From: Paragemmobacter ruber
GTDB lineage: Bacteria; Pseudomonadota; Alphaproteobacteria; Rhodobacterales; Rhodobacteraceae
DNA length: 64,000 nucleotides
Assembly: GCF_009908315.1 (NCBI RefSeq)
Contig: NZ_JAAATW010000002.1
Coordinates: 682,001 to 746,000, forward strand
Direction: 5' to 3'
Position 1 is the first letter of the stretch, and every line of letters begins with the position of its first letter. Positions 54,040 to 63,924 of this stretch are shown piece after piece. Both the position numbers and the translations under genes were made by a program. The notes beneath the pieces were generated by a model. It did not search any database, was not told where the DNA came from, and was given only the letters and a program-made list of their open reading frames with translations.

Positions 54040-55782
54040 ATGCCCTATGCGATGTCCCGCGCAGCCTATGCCGACATGTACGGCCCGACCGTGGGCGACA
54101 AGGTCCGCCTTGGCGATACCGACCTGATCATCGAGGTGGAGCGCGACCTGATTGCCGAGCGGTCCGCGCAAGGGGCCAATGCCCGGCGCTACGGCGAAGA
54201 GGTGAAGTTTGGCGGCGGCAAGGTCATCCGCGACGGCATGGGGCAAAGCCAGCTGACCCGCGCCGAAGGCGCGATGGACACGGTCATCACCAATGCCCTG
54301 ATCGTGGACTGGACCGGCATCTACAAGGCCGATGTCGGCCTGCGCGACGGGCGCATCGCCAAGATCGGCAAGGCCGGGAACCCCGATACCCAGCCCGGGG
54401 TAGACGTGATCATCGGCCCTGGGACCGAGATCCTCGCGGGCGAGGGGCGCATCCTGACGGCAGGCGCGATGGATGCCCATATCCATTTCATCGCCCCCCA
54501 GCAGATCGACGACGCCCTCCATTCCGGAATCACCACCATGCTGGGCGGCGGCACCGGCCCCGCGCATGGCACGCTTGCCACCACCTGCACGCCGGGGCCT
54601 TGGCACATCATGCGGATGATGCAGGCGGCGGATGCCTTTCCCATGAACCTCGCCTTCGCGGGCAAGGGCAATGCCTCGCTGCCCGCCGCGATCGAGGAAC
54701 AGGTGCGCGCCGGGGCGTCCTGCCTGAAACTGCACGAGGATTGGGGCACAACCCCCGCCGCCATCGACTGCTGCCTGACCGTGGCCGATGCGATGGATGT
54801 GCAGGTCATGATCCATACCGACACGCTGAACGAAAGCGGCTTCGTCGAAAACACCCTTGCCGCGATCCGCGGCCGCACCATCCACGCCTTCCACACCGAA
54901 GGCGCGGGCGGCGGGCATGCGCCCGATATCATCAAGGTCGTCAGCAGCCAGAACGTGCTGCCGTCATCGACCAACCCGACCATGCCCTACACCGTGAACA
55001 CGATCGAAGAACATCTCGACATGCTCATGGTCTGCCACCATCTCGATCGCAAGGTGCCCGAGGATGTGGCCTTCGCCGAAAGCCGCATCCGGCGCGAAAC
55101 CATCGCGGCCGAAGATATCCTGCATGATCTCGGGGCGTTTTCGGTGATCTCGTCCGACAGTCAGGCGATGGGGCGGGTGGGCGAGGTCATCACCCGCACC
55201 TGGCAGACGGCGCATAAGATGAAGGTGCAGCGCGGGCGGCTGGAAGGCGAGCAGGGCGAAAACGACAATCTGCGCGTCCGCCGCTACGTCGCCAAATACA
55301 CGATCAACCCTGCCATCGCGCATGGCCTGTCGCGCCATATCGGCAGCGTGGAAGAGGGCAAGCGCGCCGATCTGGTGCTGTGGTCCCCCGCCTTTTTCGG
55401 GGCAAAGCCCGAAATGGTGCTGATCGGCGGCGCCATCGTTGTGGCGCAGATGGGCGATCCCAACGCGTCTATCCCCACGCCGCAGCCGGTGCATACCCGC
55501 CCCATGTTCGGCGCCTTTGGCCGCAGCGTCGAACGCAACGCCGTCATCTTTGTCAGCCAGGCCGGACAGGCGGCAGATGTGCGGGGGCAATACGGGCTGG
55601 CCAAGGAAACGCTGGCGGTGGAGGGGTGCCGCGGGATCGGCAAGCGCGACATGCGCCTGAACAGCTCGACCCCGCAGATCGAGGTTGACCCCGAAACCTA
55701 TGAGGTGCGCGCCGATGGCGTGCTTCTGACCTGCGAACCTGCCCGCGAACTTCCGCTGGCGCAGCGCTATTTCCTGTTCTGA
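54040..55782 (+). CDS. ureC: Urease alpha subunit
   Basis: The catalytic subunit, 580 residues, hydrolysing urea to ammonia and carbamate. Nickel ligands and active-site residues are visible: HIHF, the carbamylated Lys in [10 protein letters not shown], His in [26 protein letters not shown], the flap MVCHHLD and Asp in SSDSQAMGR. The ATG at 54040 follows AAGGA. It is slightly longer than the usual 567-572 residues at the N-terminus. Confidence 0.96.
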   Translation: MPYAMSRAAYADMYGPTVGDKVRLGDTDLIIEVERDLIAERSAQGANARRYGEEVKFGGGKVIRDGMGQSQLTRAEGAMDTVITNALIVDWTGIYKADVGLRDGRIAKIGKAGNPDTQPGVDVIIGPGTEILAGEGRILTAGAMDAHIHFIAPQQIDDALHSGITTMLGGGTGPAHGTLATTCTPGPWHIMRMMQAADAFPMNLAFAGKGNASLPAAIEEQVRAGASCLKLHEDWGTTPAAIDCCLTVADAMDVQVMIHTDTLNESGFVENTLAAIRGRTIHAFHTEGAGGGHAPDIIKVVSSQNVLPSSTNPTMPYTVNTIEEHLDMLMVCHHLDRKVPEDVAFAESRIRRETIAAEDILHDLGAFSVISSDSQAMGRVGEVITRTWQTAHKMKVQRGRLEGEQGENDNLRVRRYVAKYTINPAIAHGLSRHIGSVEEGKRADLVLWSPAFFGAKPEMVLIGGAIVVAQMGDPNASIPTPQPVHTRPMFGAFGRSVERNAVIFVSQAGQAADVRGQYGLAKETLAVEGCRGIGKRDMRLNSSTPQIEVDPETYEVRADGVLLTCEPARELPLAQRYFLF

Positions 55783-55858
55783 GGCCGGGGCAAGGCAAGG
55801 AATGGCTGGTCAGGGCAACCCCGGGCAGGGACGGGCGAACGGTGGCCTCTGCCAGCGT

Positions 55859-56179
55859 TCAGTGCATCGCGGCCTGCCCGTCGCCGCGGCGGATCGGCCA
55901 GCCCGGCCGCGCGGTGCGGCCCGTCAACGCGATTGTGGCCACCCGGGTCTGCACCGTCTCGCGCCAGAAGGCGGGGTTTTCACTGATCGCCGCAGGCAGC
56001 AGCGACAGATCAAACCGACGCACGAGGTGATCGCTCACCTCTGCCCGGTGCCAGCGTCCCAGGCGTGCGGCCGCAGGGGCGGCAAGGATGCGGTCGCGCA
56101 GCGCCGCCTCGCGCAGCTTCAGGCGCGCGATCTCGGCCCGGATTTCGGCAAGTTCGTCGGCAAGGGATATCATGTGCAT
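55859..56179 (-). CDS. Conserved-looking hypothetical protein antisense within the urease operon
   Basis: A 106-residue protein on the opposite strand between ureC and ureE. The first 35 or so residues form a charged coiled-coil helix (DELAEIRAEIARLKLREAALRDRI); the rest is globular (EVSDHLVRRFDLSLLPAAI, ENPAFWRETVQTRV). The ATG at 56179 follows GGAGG at good distance, so it appears to be a real gene. Function not known. Confidence 0.65.
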   Translation of the reverse strand: MHMISLADELAEIRAEIARLKLREAALRDRILAAPAAARLGRWHRAEVSDHLVRRFDLSLLPAAISENPAFWRETVQTRVATIALTGRTARPGWPIRRGDGQAAMH

Positions 56180-56298
56180 CGCAAACCTCCATTCCATGTC
56201 GTCAGATTTGCATGCAGGCCTTAACAACCGGTGACGACGTGACAGGGCGGAATTGATAGACTTTGCCCGATCCGCCGACACCCAGAAGGATGCGACCG

Positions 56299-56880
56299 AT
56301 GACCGATTATCCCCCCGCCCATGCCCTGATCCGCCGCGCGGCCCTGCTGGACCGCACCCCCTGCGACCGGGTGGTGCTGGGCTATGACGAACGCTTCCTG
56401 CGCCGCAAGCGGCTGATGACGGCGTCGGATCGCGGCGTGATGATCGACCTGCCCGAAACCACCAGCGCCGAGGCGGGGGATTGCTTTGAACTGATGGATG
56501 GGCGCCTGATCGCCGTGGTCGCGGCGGCAGAGCCGGTGCTGGTGATCCGGGGCGATCTGCCCCGTCTGGCCTGGCATATCGGCAACCGCCACACCCCCTG
56601 CCAGATCGAGGAGGATCGTCTGATCATCCGTGATGACCATGTGCTCAAGGCCATGTTGGTGCAACTCGGTGCCTCGGTCAGCCATGCGATGGAGCCGTTC
56701 TCGCCCGAAGGCGGGGCCTATGGGCACGGGCGCACGATGGGGCACGATCATGGGCCGTCGCATGGCGGGGGGCATGTGCCGCATGTCTTTTCCCTGTCGC
56801 ATTCCGTATCGGGTCTGCAGGTGCAGCACCATGCCTCGCATCGCGTCGATGCCGATGAGCCGGATCTGCCCGACGAATGA
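56299..56880 (+). CDS. ureE: Urease accessory protein UreE (nickel chaperone)
   Basis: A 193-residue UreE. The N-terminal peptide-binding domain is followed by a metal-binding domain with AWHIGNRHTPCQIEEDRL (conserved His). A His-rich C-terminal tail (GHGRTMGHDHGPSHGGGH and further His) binds nickel. The ATG at 56299 follows AGAAGGATGCGACC. It overlaps ureF by 4 bases. Confidence 0.92.
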   Translation: MTDYPPAHALIRRAALLDRTPCDRVVLGYDERFLRRKRLMTASDRGVMIDLPETTSAEAGDCFELMDGRLIAVVAAAEPVLVIRGDLPRLAWHIGNRHTPCQIEEDRLIIRDDHVLKAMLVQLGASVSHAMEPFSPEGGAYGHGRTMGHDHGPSHGGGHVPHVFSLSHSVSGLQVQHHASHRVDADEPDLPDE

Positions 56881-57515
56881 CAACCGCCGCGCTGATGACC
56901 CTTGTGCAATGGCTTTCGCCCGCCTTTCCGACGGGCGGGTTCGCCTATTCGCATGGGATGGAGCAGGTCATCCATGACGGGGCGATCCGGTCAGGCGCGG
57001 AACTGGAGCGGTGGCTGTCCGATGTCCTGCGTTTCGGGGCCGGGCGGCAGGATGCGCTTTTGCTGTCGGCGGCGCTCGAACCGGGGGCAGATCACGCGGC
57101 GCTCGGGGCCTTTGCCGTGGCGCTGCAGCCATCTGCTGAACGGCTGCGCGAGACGTCCGAACAGGGTGCGGCTTTCGCCCGGGCAGTATCGGCGGTAACG
57201 GGCGTTGCGGCAGAGGCGCATCCCCTGCCGGTGGCCGTGGGAGCGGCGGCGCGGACCCTTGGTCTGCCCAAGGCGCAGGTGATCGCGCTGTATCTGCACG
57301 CCTTCGCGTCGAACCTTGTCTCTGCCGCGGTGCGTTTCGTGCCGCTGGGCCAGAATGAGGGGCAGGCGGCCCTTGCAGCCCTGCATCCGCTGATCGAAAC
57401 CCTCGCCGAGGGGGCGGCCGCGCAGGGGATCACCGCGATCGAAAGCGCCGCGCTGGGGGCCGATCTGGCCGCCCTGCGGCATGAAGGAATGGATGTGAGG
57501 ATCTTCAAGACATGA
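56877..57515 (+). CDS. ureF: Urease accessory protein UreF
   Basis: A 212-residue all-helical Ure[28 protein letters not shown] at the N-terminus is diagnostic, and [19 protein letters not shown] and [21 protein letters not shown] are mid-domain. It acts as the GTPase regulator in the UreDFG complex. It is coupled to ureE and ureG by ATGA overlaps. Confidence 0.94.
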   Translation: MTTAALMTLVQWLSPAFPTGGFAYSHGMEQVIHDGAIRSGAELERWLSDVLRFGAGRQDALLLSAALEPGADHAALGAFAVALQPSAERLRETSEQGAAFARAVSAVTGVAAEAHPLPVAVGAAARTLGLPKAQVIALYLHAFASNLVSAAVRFVPLGQNEGQAALAALHPLIETLAEGAAAQGITAIESAALGADLAALRHEGMDVRIFKT

Positions 57516-58132
57516 GCGGGAATGGCCCCTTGCGCGTCGGTATCGGCGGCCCGGTCGGCGTGGGCAAGACGACCCTGACAGAACAGCTGTGCCGCGCGCT
57601 GGCGGCCCGCTGTTCCATGGCGGTGATCACCAATGACATCTACACCCGCGAGGATGCGGAATATCTGATGCGGGCGCAGGTCCTGCCGGTGGAGCGGATA
57701 CGGGGGGTGGAAACCGGCGGCTGCCCTCATACGGCCATCCGCGAGGATGCCAGCATCAACCTCGCCGCCGTGGCCGATCTGCGCGGCGCCTTTCCCGATC
57801 TGGACCTCATCCTGATCGAAAGTGGGGGCGACAATCTGGCCGCGACCTACAGCCCGGAACTTGCCGATCTGACGATCTATGTCATCGACACCGCCGCCGG
57901 GCAGGACATTCCGCGCAAGCGCGGGCCGGGGGTGACGCGGTCTGATCTTCTGGTGGTGAACAAGACGGATCTTGCGCCCCATGTCGGTGTCGATGTCGCC
58001 CTGCTGGAGGCCGATACCCAAAGGGCGCGGGGCAGCCGCCCCTATGTCATGGCCCGCCTGAGGCAGGGCCACGGCATCGCCGAGATCGTGGCCTTTCTGG
58101 AACGCGAGGGCGGGCTGCATCTGCGCGCCTGA
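57512..58132 (+). CDS. ureG: Urease accessory GTPase UreG
   Basis: A 206-residue SIMIBI GTPase. The P-loop [10 protein letters not shown] is at about residues 12-21, the Cys-Pro-His metal site is in [28 protein letters not shown] is the UreG signature, and NKTD confers guanine specificity. It delivers nickel to apo-urease with UreE. It is the last gene of the urease operon. Confidence 0.95.
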   Translation: MSGNGPLRVGIGGPVGVGKTTLTEQLCRALAARCSMAVITNDIYTREDAEYLMRAQVLPVERIRGVETGGCPHTAIREDASINLAAVADLRGAFPDLDLILIESGGDNLAATYSPELADLTIYVIDTAAGQDIPRKRGPGVTRSDLLVVNKTDLAPHVGVDVALLEADTQRARGSRPYVMARLRQGHGIAEIVAFLEREGGLHLRA

Positions 58133-58150
58133 TCCCTGCCGCATCGGATG

Positions 58151-58181
58151 AAGGGCCGGGGATCTGGTGTCCCCGGCCCTT
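58151..58181 (+). terminator. Terminator after ureG
   Basis: A perfect 12-bp stem AAGGGCCGGGGA / TCCCCGGCCCTT with loop TCTGGTG, followed by CACGTTTTC. It ends the urease operon. Confidence 0.75.
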
Positions 58182-58538
58182 CACGTTTTCGACCCATTCT
58201 CGCCAGAAACCGGCCTGAGTCGCGGCTCTGTCACATTTTCGTTGCCTGTTTTCTCCGCGTGAACGCTGCAGATGCGCAATAATCAGGCTGTCCAAGGGCG
58301 TTTCACCACCCGCGCCCGGCCCCCATGCGGTCCTGCGTTGCCGCAACGCGGCAGAGGCAGTCTTCTTCCCCTGCGGGCCCTGTGTGGCGCGTGAAAGATA
58401 AGATGTGCGGCAGGGGCTTCGATGTGGAAGTCCGCCCCCGCCGCACGGGGTGCAACCAGAGTTGCCGCACGAAGATAGTGACCCCGGCCCGGAATGGGAA
58501 GGGATGGCTTCGGGCGGCCTCGAGAGAGGATAAACCGT
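58182..58538. promoter_or_regulatory. urtA upstream region with GTTGC/GCAAC palindromes
   Basis: About 360 gene-free bases. GCGTTGC-C-GCAACGC (58335-58349) and GCAAC-N4-GTTGC (58452-58465) are inverted repeats sharing the heptamer and GTTGCCGCA (58338 and 58461). They could be nitrogen-regulator sites, but they do not match an NtrC consensus well, and no clear -24/-12 promoter is seen. Confidence 0.4.
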
Positions 58539-59819
58539 ATGAACGGGATCAAGGGGATGATGCTGGGCGGTGCGATGGGCATGGCCCTTGCCGGTGCCGC
58601 ACTGGCGCAGGAGGAAACGATCAAGGTGGGCGTCCTGCATTCGCTGTCGGGCACGATGGCGATTTCTGAGACGACGCTCAAGGACACCATGCTGATGCTG
58701 ATCGAAGAGCAGAACGCCAAGGGCGGGCTCTTGGGCAAGCAGCTTGAGGCGGTCGTCGTCGATCCGGCGTCGGACTGGCCGCTGTTTGCCGAAAAGGCGC
58801 GCGAGTTGCTGACCGTGTCGAACGTGGATGTGATGTTCGGCTGCTGGACCTCTGTGTCGCGCAAATCGGTGCTGCCGGTGATCGAAGAGTTGAACGGCCT
58901 GCTGTTCTACCCCGTGCAGTATGAAGGTGAAGAGTCGTCCAAGAACGTCTTCTACACCGGCGCCGCGCCGAACCAGCAAGCGATCCCGGCCACCGACTAT
59001 TTCCTCGAAGAACTGGGGGTGGAGAAGTTCGCCCTGCTCGGGACGGATTACGTCTATCCGCGCACGACGAACAACATCCTTGAATCCTACCTCATCTCCA
59101 AGGGCATCCCCAAGGAAGACATCTTCGTCAACTACACCCCCTTCGGCCATTCCGATTGGTCCAAGATCGTGGCCGACGTGGTGGCGCTGGGCGCGGATGG
59201 CAAGAAGGTGGGCGTGATCTCCACCATCAACGGCGATGCGAATATCGGCTTCTACAAGGAACTGGCCGCGGCCGGCGTCTCGGCGGATGAAATCCCCGTC
59301 GTCGCCTTCTCGGTCGGCGAAGAGGAACTGTCGGGTCTGGATACGTCCAACCTCGTCGGCCATCTCGCCGCGTGGAACTACTTCCAGTCGGCCGACACGC
59401 CGGAAAATGCCGCCTTCATCGAAAAGTGGAAGGCTTTCGCCGGGCCGGAGCGCGTGACGAATGACCCGATGGAAGCGCATGTGATCGGCTTCAACATGTG
59501 GGTGCAGGCTGTGGAAAAGGCCGGAACCACCGATGTGGATGCCGTGCGCGAGGCGATGTATGGCCTTGAGGTGCCGAACCTGACCGGGGGTATCGCCAAG
59601 ATGCTGCCCAACCATCACCTGACCAAGCCGGTCCTGATCGGCGAGATCCGGGCAGATGGCCAGTTCGACATCATCAGCCAGACCGAACCCGTGCCGGGCG
59701 ACGCATGGACCGACTTCCTGCCGGAATCGGCGGTGCTGGAGTCCGACTGGGCCGAACTGGACTGCGGCATGTACAACACCGAGACGAAAACCTGCGTGCA
59801 GATCAAGTCCAACTACTGA
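58539..59819 (+). CDS. urtA: Urea ABC transporter, substrate-binding protein
   Basis: A 426-residue periplasmic urea-binding protein of the branched-chain amino-acid type. The Sec signal peptide (about 23 residues) ends ALAQ. VGVLHSLSGTMAISETTLKD, VVDPASDWPLFAEKA, MFGCWTSVSRKSVLPV and FYPVQYEGEESSKNV are UrtA-specific. The ATG at 58539 follows GAGAGAGGAT. Next to urease genes, so urea is the clear substrate. Confidence 0.94.
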   Translation: MNGIKGMMLGGAMGMALAGAALAQEETIKVGVLHSLSGTMAISETTLKDTMLMLIEEQNAKGGLLGKQLEAVVVDPASDWPLFAEKARELLTVSNVDVMFGCWTSVSRKSVLPVIEELNGLLFYPVQYEGEESSKNVFYTGAAPNQQAIPATDYFLEELGVEKFALLGTDYVYPRTTNNILESYLISKGIPKEDIFVNYTPFGHSDWSKIVADVVALGADGKKVGVISTINGDANIGFYKELAAAGVSADEIPVVAFSVGEEELSGLDTSNLVGHLAAWNYFQSADTPENAAFIEKWKAFAGPERVTNDPMEAHVIGFNMWVQAVEKAGTTDVDAVREAMYGLEVPNLTGGIAKMLPNHHLTKPVLIGEIRADGQFDIISQTEPVPGDAWTDFLPESAVLESDWAELDCGMYNTETKTCVQIKSNY

Positions 59820-59834
59820 TCGCACGTGACATGC

Positions 59835-59865
59835 GGGGGGCCGGATGATCCGGCCTCCCCTTTTT
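59835..59865 (+). terminator. Terminator between urtA and urtB
   Basis: A 10-bp stem with one G-T pair (59835-59844 / 59850-59859), loop ATGAT, then CTTTTT. It begins 15 bases after the urtA stop and 16 before urtB. Confidence 0.75.
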
Positions 59866-59880
59866 CTGCCGCAGGGTGTG

Positions 59881-61830
59881 ATGCGACAAATCCTTTTATC
59901 CCTCGCCACGGCGCTGCTGCTGGCCCTGCCGGGCCTTGCGCAGGCGCAGGCCACGGCGACCGATATCCTGAACGAGAACCGCGCGCTGATCGAAAAGCCG
60001 ACCCGCGCCAAGATCGCCCCGGTGATCGAGGCCCTCGCCACAAGCGGCGATCCTGTCGCCGCCACCGTGCTGGCGGCATGGGCGGAGAAAGGGCTGGGCC
60101 TGCGCAAGGCGGATGGCGCCTTTTTCCTGATCGAGGCCGGCGCGGACGGCTGGATCCTGCGCGATCTCAGCGGCACTGATGCGGGCACGGCGGCACGGGC
60201 GGATGTGGTCGAGCTGCGCCCCAATGCCGGGGTGCGCGGCCTGATCGCGACGGCGCTGGTGCAGTTCACCCTGTCCGATCCTGATCCGGCGCGTCGGGCC
60301 GATGCGCTCACCTCCATCGCGCGCGACCCCGAAGAGGCGCATCTCGAACCCCTGCGCGCTTCGCTCGCAACCGAGACGGACCCTGCGCTGCGGGCGCAGA
60401 AGGAGCGGCTGGAACGGCTGCTCACCCTGCGCTTCGATCCGGACAGCGCGGCGCGTGTGGCGGCCATCCAGGGCTTTGGTGCGGATCTCGGGCTTGATCT
60501 GCGCGGGGCGCTGAACCCGCTGCTGGCCACATCGCGCATCGCTTATGCGGGCGATGTTCCCGAAGGCGTGAACCTTGCGCGCAACATCGTGCCGGGAACA
60601 GACCTGTCAGAGGTCGAGGCCTATGATCTGCTGGTCGCGGCCGGCATGGCCCCGGCCCGCCTGACGGTGGAAGAGGCGCGGGCGGCGCTTTTGGCAAACA
60701 TCACCGATGGGGCTGTGGCCGGTATCCCGGTGGCCGAGCTTGGCACGCAGGCGGCGCGCGACCGAGCCTATACCGCGCTTGAGGTGGCAGGGGCGGTGCC
60801 CGCAGCGGCAACCGATGCCGAGGTGGCCGCCGCGATCGCCGCCCACCGCTTTGCCGAAGTCTACGAAGAGCCCGACCCGCTGGTGACATCGGCCGCCCGG
60901 ACCGCGCTCGATGCGATCACGGTCAAAGTGGGGGCGATGCAGGCGGCGGATCTTGCACTCGACGCCATCTCGCTTGCGTCGATCTATTTCCTTGCCGCCA
61001 TCGGCCTTGCCATCACGTTCGGCGTGATGCGCGTGATCAACATGGCCCATGGCGAGTTCATCATGATGGGGGCCTATACCGGCTATGTGGTGCAACTCTT
61101 TGTCACCAACTACACGCTGTCCATCCTGATCGCCCTGCCGCTGGCCTTTGCAGTCACCTTCGCGGCGGGCGTTGCGATGGAGCGGCTGGTGATCCGGCAC
61201 CTCTACAAGCGCCCGCTGGAAACGCTGCTTGCCACATTCGGCATCTCCATCGCGCTGCAGCAGATCGCCAAGAACATCTTCGGCACGCAGGCGCGGCCAC
61301 TGACGGCGCCGGGCTGGCTCGACGGGGCGCTGACATTCAACGACGTGGTGTCGATCAGCTACATCCGTATCGCCATCTTCGTGCTGGCGATGGTCTTCCT
61401 GTTGTTCTTCCTGTGGCTGATGAAGCGCACAAGGCTCGGGCTTGAGGTGCGGGCGGTCACACAGAACCCGTCCATGGCGGCCAGCATGGGGATCAATCCC
61501 GACAGGATCAACATGCTGACCTTCGGCCTCGGCTCCGGCATCGCGGGCATCGCGGGCGTGGCGATCGGGCTGTTCGCCAAGGTCACCTCGGAACTCGGGT
61601 CCGATTACATCGTGCAAAGCTTCATGACCGTGGTCGTGGGGGGCGTCGGCAACATCTGGGGCACGCTGGCCGGGGCCGCGCTGATCGGCGCGCTGCAAAA
61701 GGGCATCGAATGGCTCAATCCGTCGAACACGCTGGCGGCGCAGACCTACATGATCCTCTTCATCATCCTCTTCATCCAGTTCCGCCCGCGGGGGATCATC
61801 GCCCTCAAGGGCCGCGCAGCGGGGGATTGA
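59881..61830 (+). CDS. urtB: Urea ABC transporter permease UrtB
   Basis: A 649-residue LivH-type permease. A signal peptide (about 22 residues, ending GLAQA) precedes an extended N-terminal extracytoplasmic domain of about 330 helical, repeat-like residues. The membrane domain begins near residue 365 with ASIYFLAAIGLAITFGVMRVINMAHGEFIMMG. The long N-terminal domain is typical of UrtB, though here larger than the roughly 530-residue forms. The ATG at 59881 is chosen over 59845 because it starts the signal peptide. Confidence 0.9.
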   Translation: MRQILLSLATALLLALPGLAQAQATATDILNENRALIEKPTRAKIAPVIEALATSGDPVAATVLAAWAEKGLGLRKADGAFFLIEAGADGWILRDLSGTDAGTAARADVVELRPNAGVRGLIATALVQFTLSDPDPARRADALTSIARDPEEAHLEPLRASLATETDPALRAQKERLERLLTLRFDPDSAARVAAIQGFGADLGLDLRGALNPLLATSRIAYAGDVPEGVNLARNIVPGTDLSEVEAYDLLVAAGMAPARLTVEEARAALLANITDGAVAGIPVAELGTQAARDRAYTALEVAGAVPAAATDAEVAAAIAAHRFAEVYEEPDPLVTSAARTALDAITVKVGAMQAADLALDAISLASIYFLAAIGLAITFGVMRVINMAHGEFIMMGAYTGYVVQLFVTNYTLSILIALPLAFAVTFAAGVAMERLVIRHLYKRPLETLLATFGISIALQQIAKNIFGTQARPLTAPGWLDGALTFNDVVSISYIRIAIFVLAMVFLLFFLWLMKRTRLGLEVRAVTQNPSMAASMGINPDRINMLTFGLGSGIAGIAGVAIGLFAKVTSELGSDYIVQSFMTVVVGGVGNIWGTLAGAALIGALQKGIEWLNPSNTLAAQTYMILFIILFIQFRPRGIIALKGRAAGD

Positions 61831-61842
61831 GCGTGATGGACC

Positions 61843-61910
61843 TTCCTGCCGCTTCCCCGTTGTTCAAAAATCCCACGGGGGTCCGGGGGTGTGAAACCCC
61901 CGGTCCCGCA
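61843..61910 (-). repeat. Rhodobacteraceae-type intergenic repeat, copy 2
   Basis: In reverse orientation it reads CCGGGGGT-N5-ACCCCCGG, ACCCCCGTGGG, then CAACGGGGAAGCGGCAGG, matching copy 1 at 25215. It lies in the urtB-urtC gap, where it could form an RNA hairpin. Confidence 0.7.
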
Positions 61911-61933
61911 GCTTCAACCCGCGCGAGGCTGAC

Positions 61934-63184
61934 ATGACGCGCCAGACCTTTGTCGAACGGTCCTTTCTGGCCAGAAACCCCTCTGTCCTGTGGTTCATCC
62001 TGATCCTTGCGGTCTTCACGCTGGGCGTCACCGTCCTGTCCGAGGCCTATGGCCTGGCCTTCATCTCCACTTCCTTCGTCAAGACGCTCGGCAAGACGCT
62101 CTGCCTTTGCCTTGTCGCCCTCGCGATGGATCTGATCTGGGGCTATGCCGGGATCCTGTCCCTCGGTCACATGGCCTTTTTCGCGCTGGGCGGCTACATG
62201 CTGGGCATGTGGCTGATGTATGCCCGGACCGAAGAGATCGTGGTCGCGGCGCTGGCACAGGGCGGCCTTCCCGCCACGCCGGAAGAAATCAGCCAAGGCA
62301 TCGCAGTGCAGATTTTCGGCGTTGTCGGGGCGTCGGAGTTTCCACCGATCTGGTATTTTGCCCATTCATTCTGGGCGCAGATGGCGCTGGTCGTTCTGGT
62401 GCCGGGGGGCCTTGCGCTGGCGTTCGGCTGGCTTGCCTTCCGCAGCCGCGTGACGGGGGTCTACCTGTCCATCCTGACGCAGGCGATGACGCTGGCGCTT
62501 GCGCTTTACCTCTTCCAGAACGACTCGGGCCTGCGGGGCAATAATGGCCTGTCGGGGTTGCAGAACCTGCCGGGTCTGGGCGATGTATCACAGGATGATC
62601 TGTCGATCTGGTTCTTCTGGGCCTCGGCGCTTGCCTTGGGACTGGGCTATGTGCTGCTGGCCTGGCTCGTGTCGGGCAAGTTCGGCTCTGTCATCCGGGC
62701 GATCCGGGATGATGAACAGCGGGTGCGCTTTCTTGGCTATTCGGTCGAGGGGTACAAGCTGTTTGTCTTCACCCTGACGGCAGTGATCGCGGCGATCGCA
62801 GGGGCGCTTTACTATCCGCAGGCGGGGATCATCAACCCGGCGGAACTGGCGCCCATCGCGTCGATCTATCTGGCGGTCTGGGTGGCAATCGGGGGGCGGG
62901 GGCGCCTGTATGGGGCGGTCATCGGCGCGGCTTTCGTGTCGCTTCTGTCGTCATGGTTCACGGGCGGGCGCGCCCCGTCGATCCCGCTTGGCTTCTATAC
63001 GATCAACTGGGTGGATTGGTGGCTGGTGCTGCTGGGGCTGTCCTTCGTGGCGGTCACCCTGTTCGCGCCCAAGGGGATCGGCGGGTTGTTCGATCTCTGG
63101 CAGGGCAGGATGGCGCCCGATCGCAAGGGCGCGCAACTTGGCCCCGAGGACGGATCGCTGCAAGAGAAGGAGGCGCTCAAATGA
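61934..63184 (+). CDS. urtC: Urea ABC transporter permease UrtC
   Basis: A 416-residue LivM-type permease with about ten hydrophobic segments. ALAMDLIWGYAGILSLGHMAFFALGGYMLGMWLMY, NDSGLRGNNGLSGLQ and ALYYPQAGIINPAELAPIASIYLAVWVAIGGRG are UrtC-diagnostic. It overlaps urtD by 4 bases. Confidence 0.93.
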   Translation: MTRQTFVERSFLARNPSVLWFILILAVFTLGVTVLSEAYGLAFISTSFVKTLGKTLCLCLVALAMDLIWGYAGILSLGHMAFFALGGYMLGMWLMYARTEEIVVAALAQGGLPATPEEISQGIAVQIFGVVGASEFPPIWYFAHSFWAQMALVVLVPGGLALAFGWLAFRSRVTGVYLSILTQAMTLALALYLFQNDSGLRGNNGLSGLQNLPGLGDVSQDDLSIWFFWASALALGLGYVLLAWLVSGKFGSVIRAIRDDEQRVRFLGYSVEGYKLFVFTLTAVIAAIAGALYYPQAGIINPAELAPIASIYLAVWVAIGGRGRLYGAVIGAAFVSLLSSWFTGGRAPSIPLGFYTINWVDWWLVLLGLSFVAVTLFAPKGIGGLFDLWQGRMAPDRKGAQLGPEDGSLQEKEALK

Positions 63185-63924
63185 CCGCGCTTCTGGAAGT
63201 GTCGGGCGTGTCGGTCACCTTTGACGGGTTTCGCGCGATCAACAACCTGTCCTTTTCCATCGGCGCGCAGGAGTTGCGCGCGATCATCGGCCCGAATGGC
63301 GCGGGAAAGACGACCTTCATGGATATCGTCACCGGCAAGACACGTCCCGACAAAGGGTCGGTCACCTTCGGCGAGCGTTCGGTATCCCTTCTGTCGCTGT
63401 CCGAGGCCGAGATCGCCCGCGCCGGGGTGGGGCGCAAATTCCAGCGCCCCACCGTGTTCGAAGATCAGACCGTGGCCGAAAACCTGACCATGGCGCTGAA
63501 GGCGCAGCGCGCGCCGTGGCGGGTGCTGTTCTGGAAGGAAGGACCCGACGACCGCGCCCGTGTGCAGGCACTGGCCGAAGAGGTGGGGCTGGCGGATCAT
63601 CTTCCCCGCAAGTCGGGTGAGTTGTCCCATGGGCAGAAGCAATGGCTGGAGATCGGGATGCTGCTGGCGCAGGAGCCGCGTCTTCTCTTGGTCGATGAAC
63701 CGGCGGCGGGCATGACCCTGGCCGAGCGCGAACACACGACCCAGCTGCTGGTCGAGATGGCCAAGACGCGGGCCGTGGTGGTGGTGGAGCATGACATGGA
63801 ATTCGTGCGCCGCCTGAACTGCAAGGTGACGGTGCTGCATGAGGGGGCCGTGCTGGCGGAGGGCTCGCTCGATCATGTCACGAAGAACCAACAGGTGATC
63901 GAAGTATATCTGGGGCGCGGGTGA
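63181..63924 (+). CDS. urtD: Urea ABC transporter ATPase UrtD
   Basis: A 247-residue LivG-type ATPase. Walker A is GPNGAGKTT (about residues 39-47), the signature region is ELSHGQKQWLEIGMLL, Walker B is LLLVDEPAAGMT and the H-loop is VVEHDMEFV. The ATG at 63181 is inside the urtC stop (ATGA); the long frame starting at 62953 is not used. It shares a base with the urtE start (TGATG). Confidence 0.94.
   Translation: MTALLEVSGVSVTFDGFRAINNLSFSIGAQELRAIIGPNGAGKTTFMDIVTGKTRPDKGSVTFGERSVSLLSLSEAEIARAGVGRKFQRPTVFEDQTVAENLTMALKAQRAPWRVLFWKEGPDDRARVQALAEEVGLADHLPRKSGELSHGQKQWLEIGMLLAQEPRLLLVDEPAAGMTLAEREHTTQLLVEMAKTRAVVVVEHDMEFVRRLNCKVTVLHEGAVLAEGSLDHVTKNQQVIEVYLGRG

Noticed and set aside
58228-58234. 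CTGTCAC resembling a Pho-box half-site upstream of urtA
   Set aside because: No second unit at 11-base spacing on either side, so probably chance.
58047-60539. Minus-strand open frame of 830 codons over urtA and urtB
   Set aside because: Shadow frame opposite clearly identified urea transporter genes.
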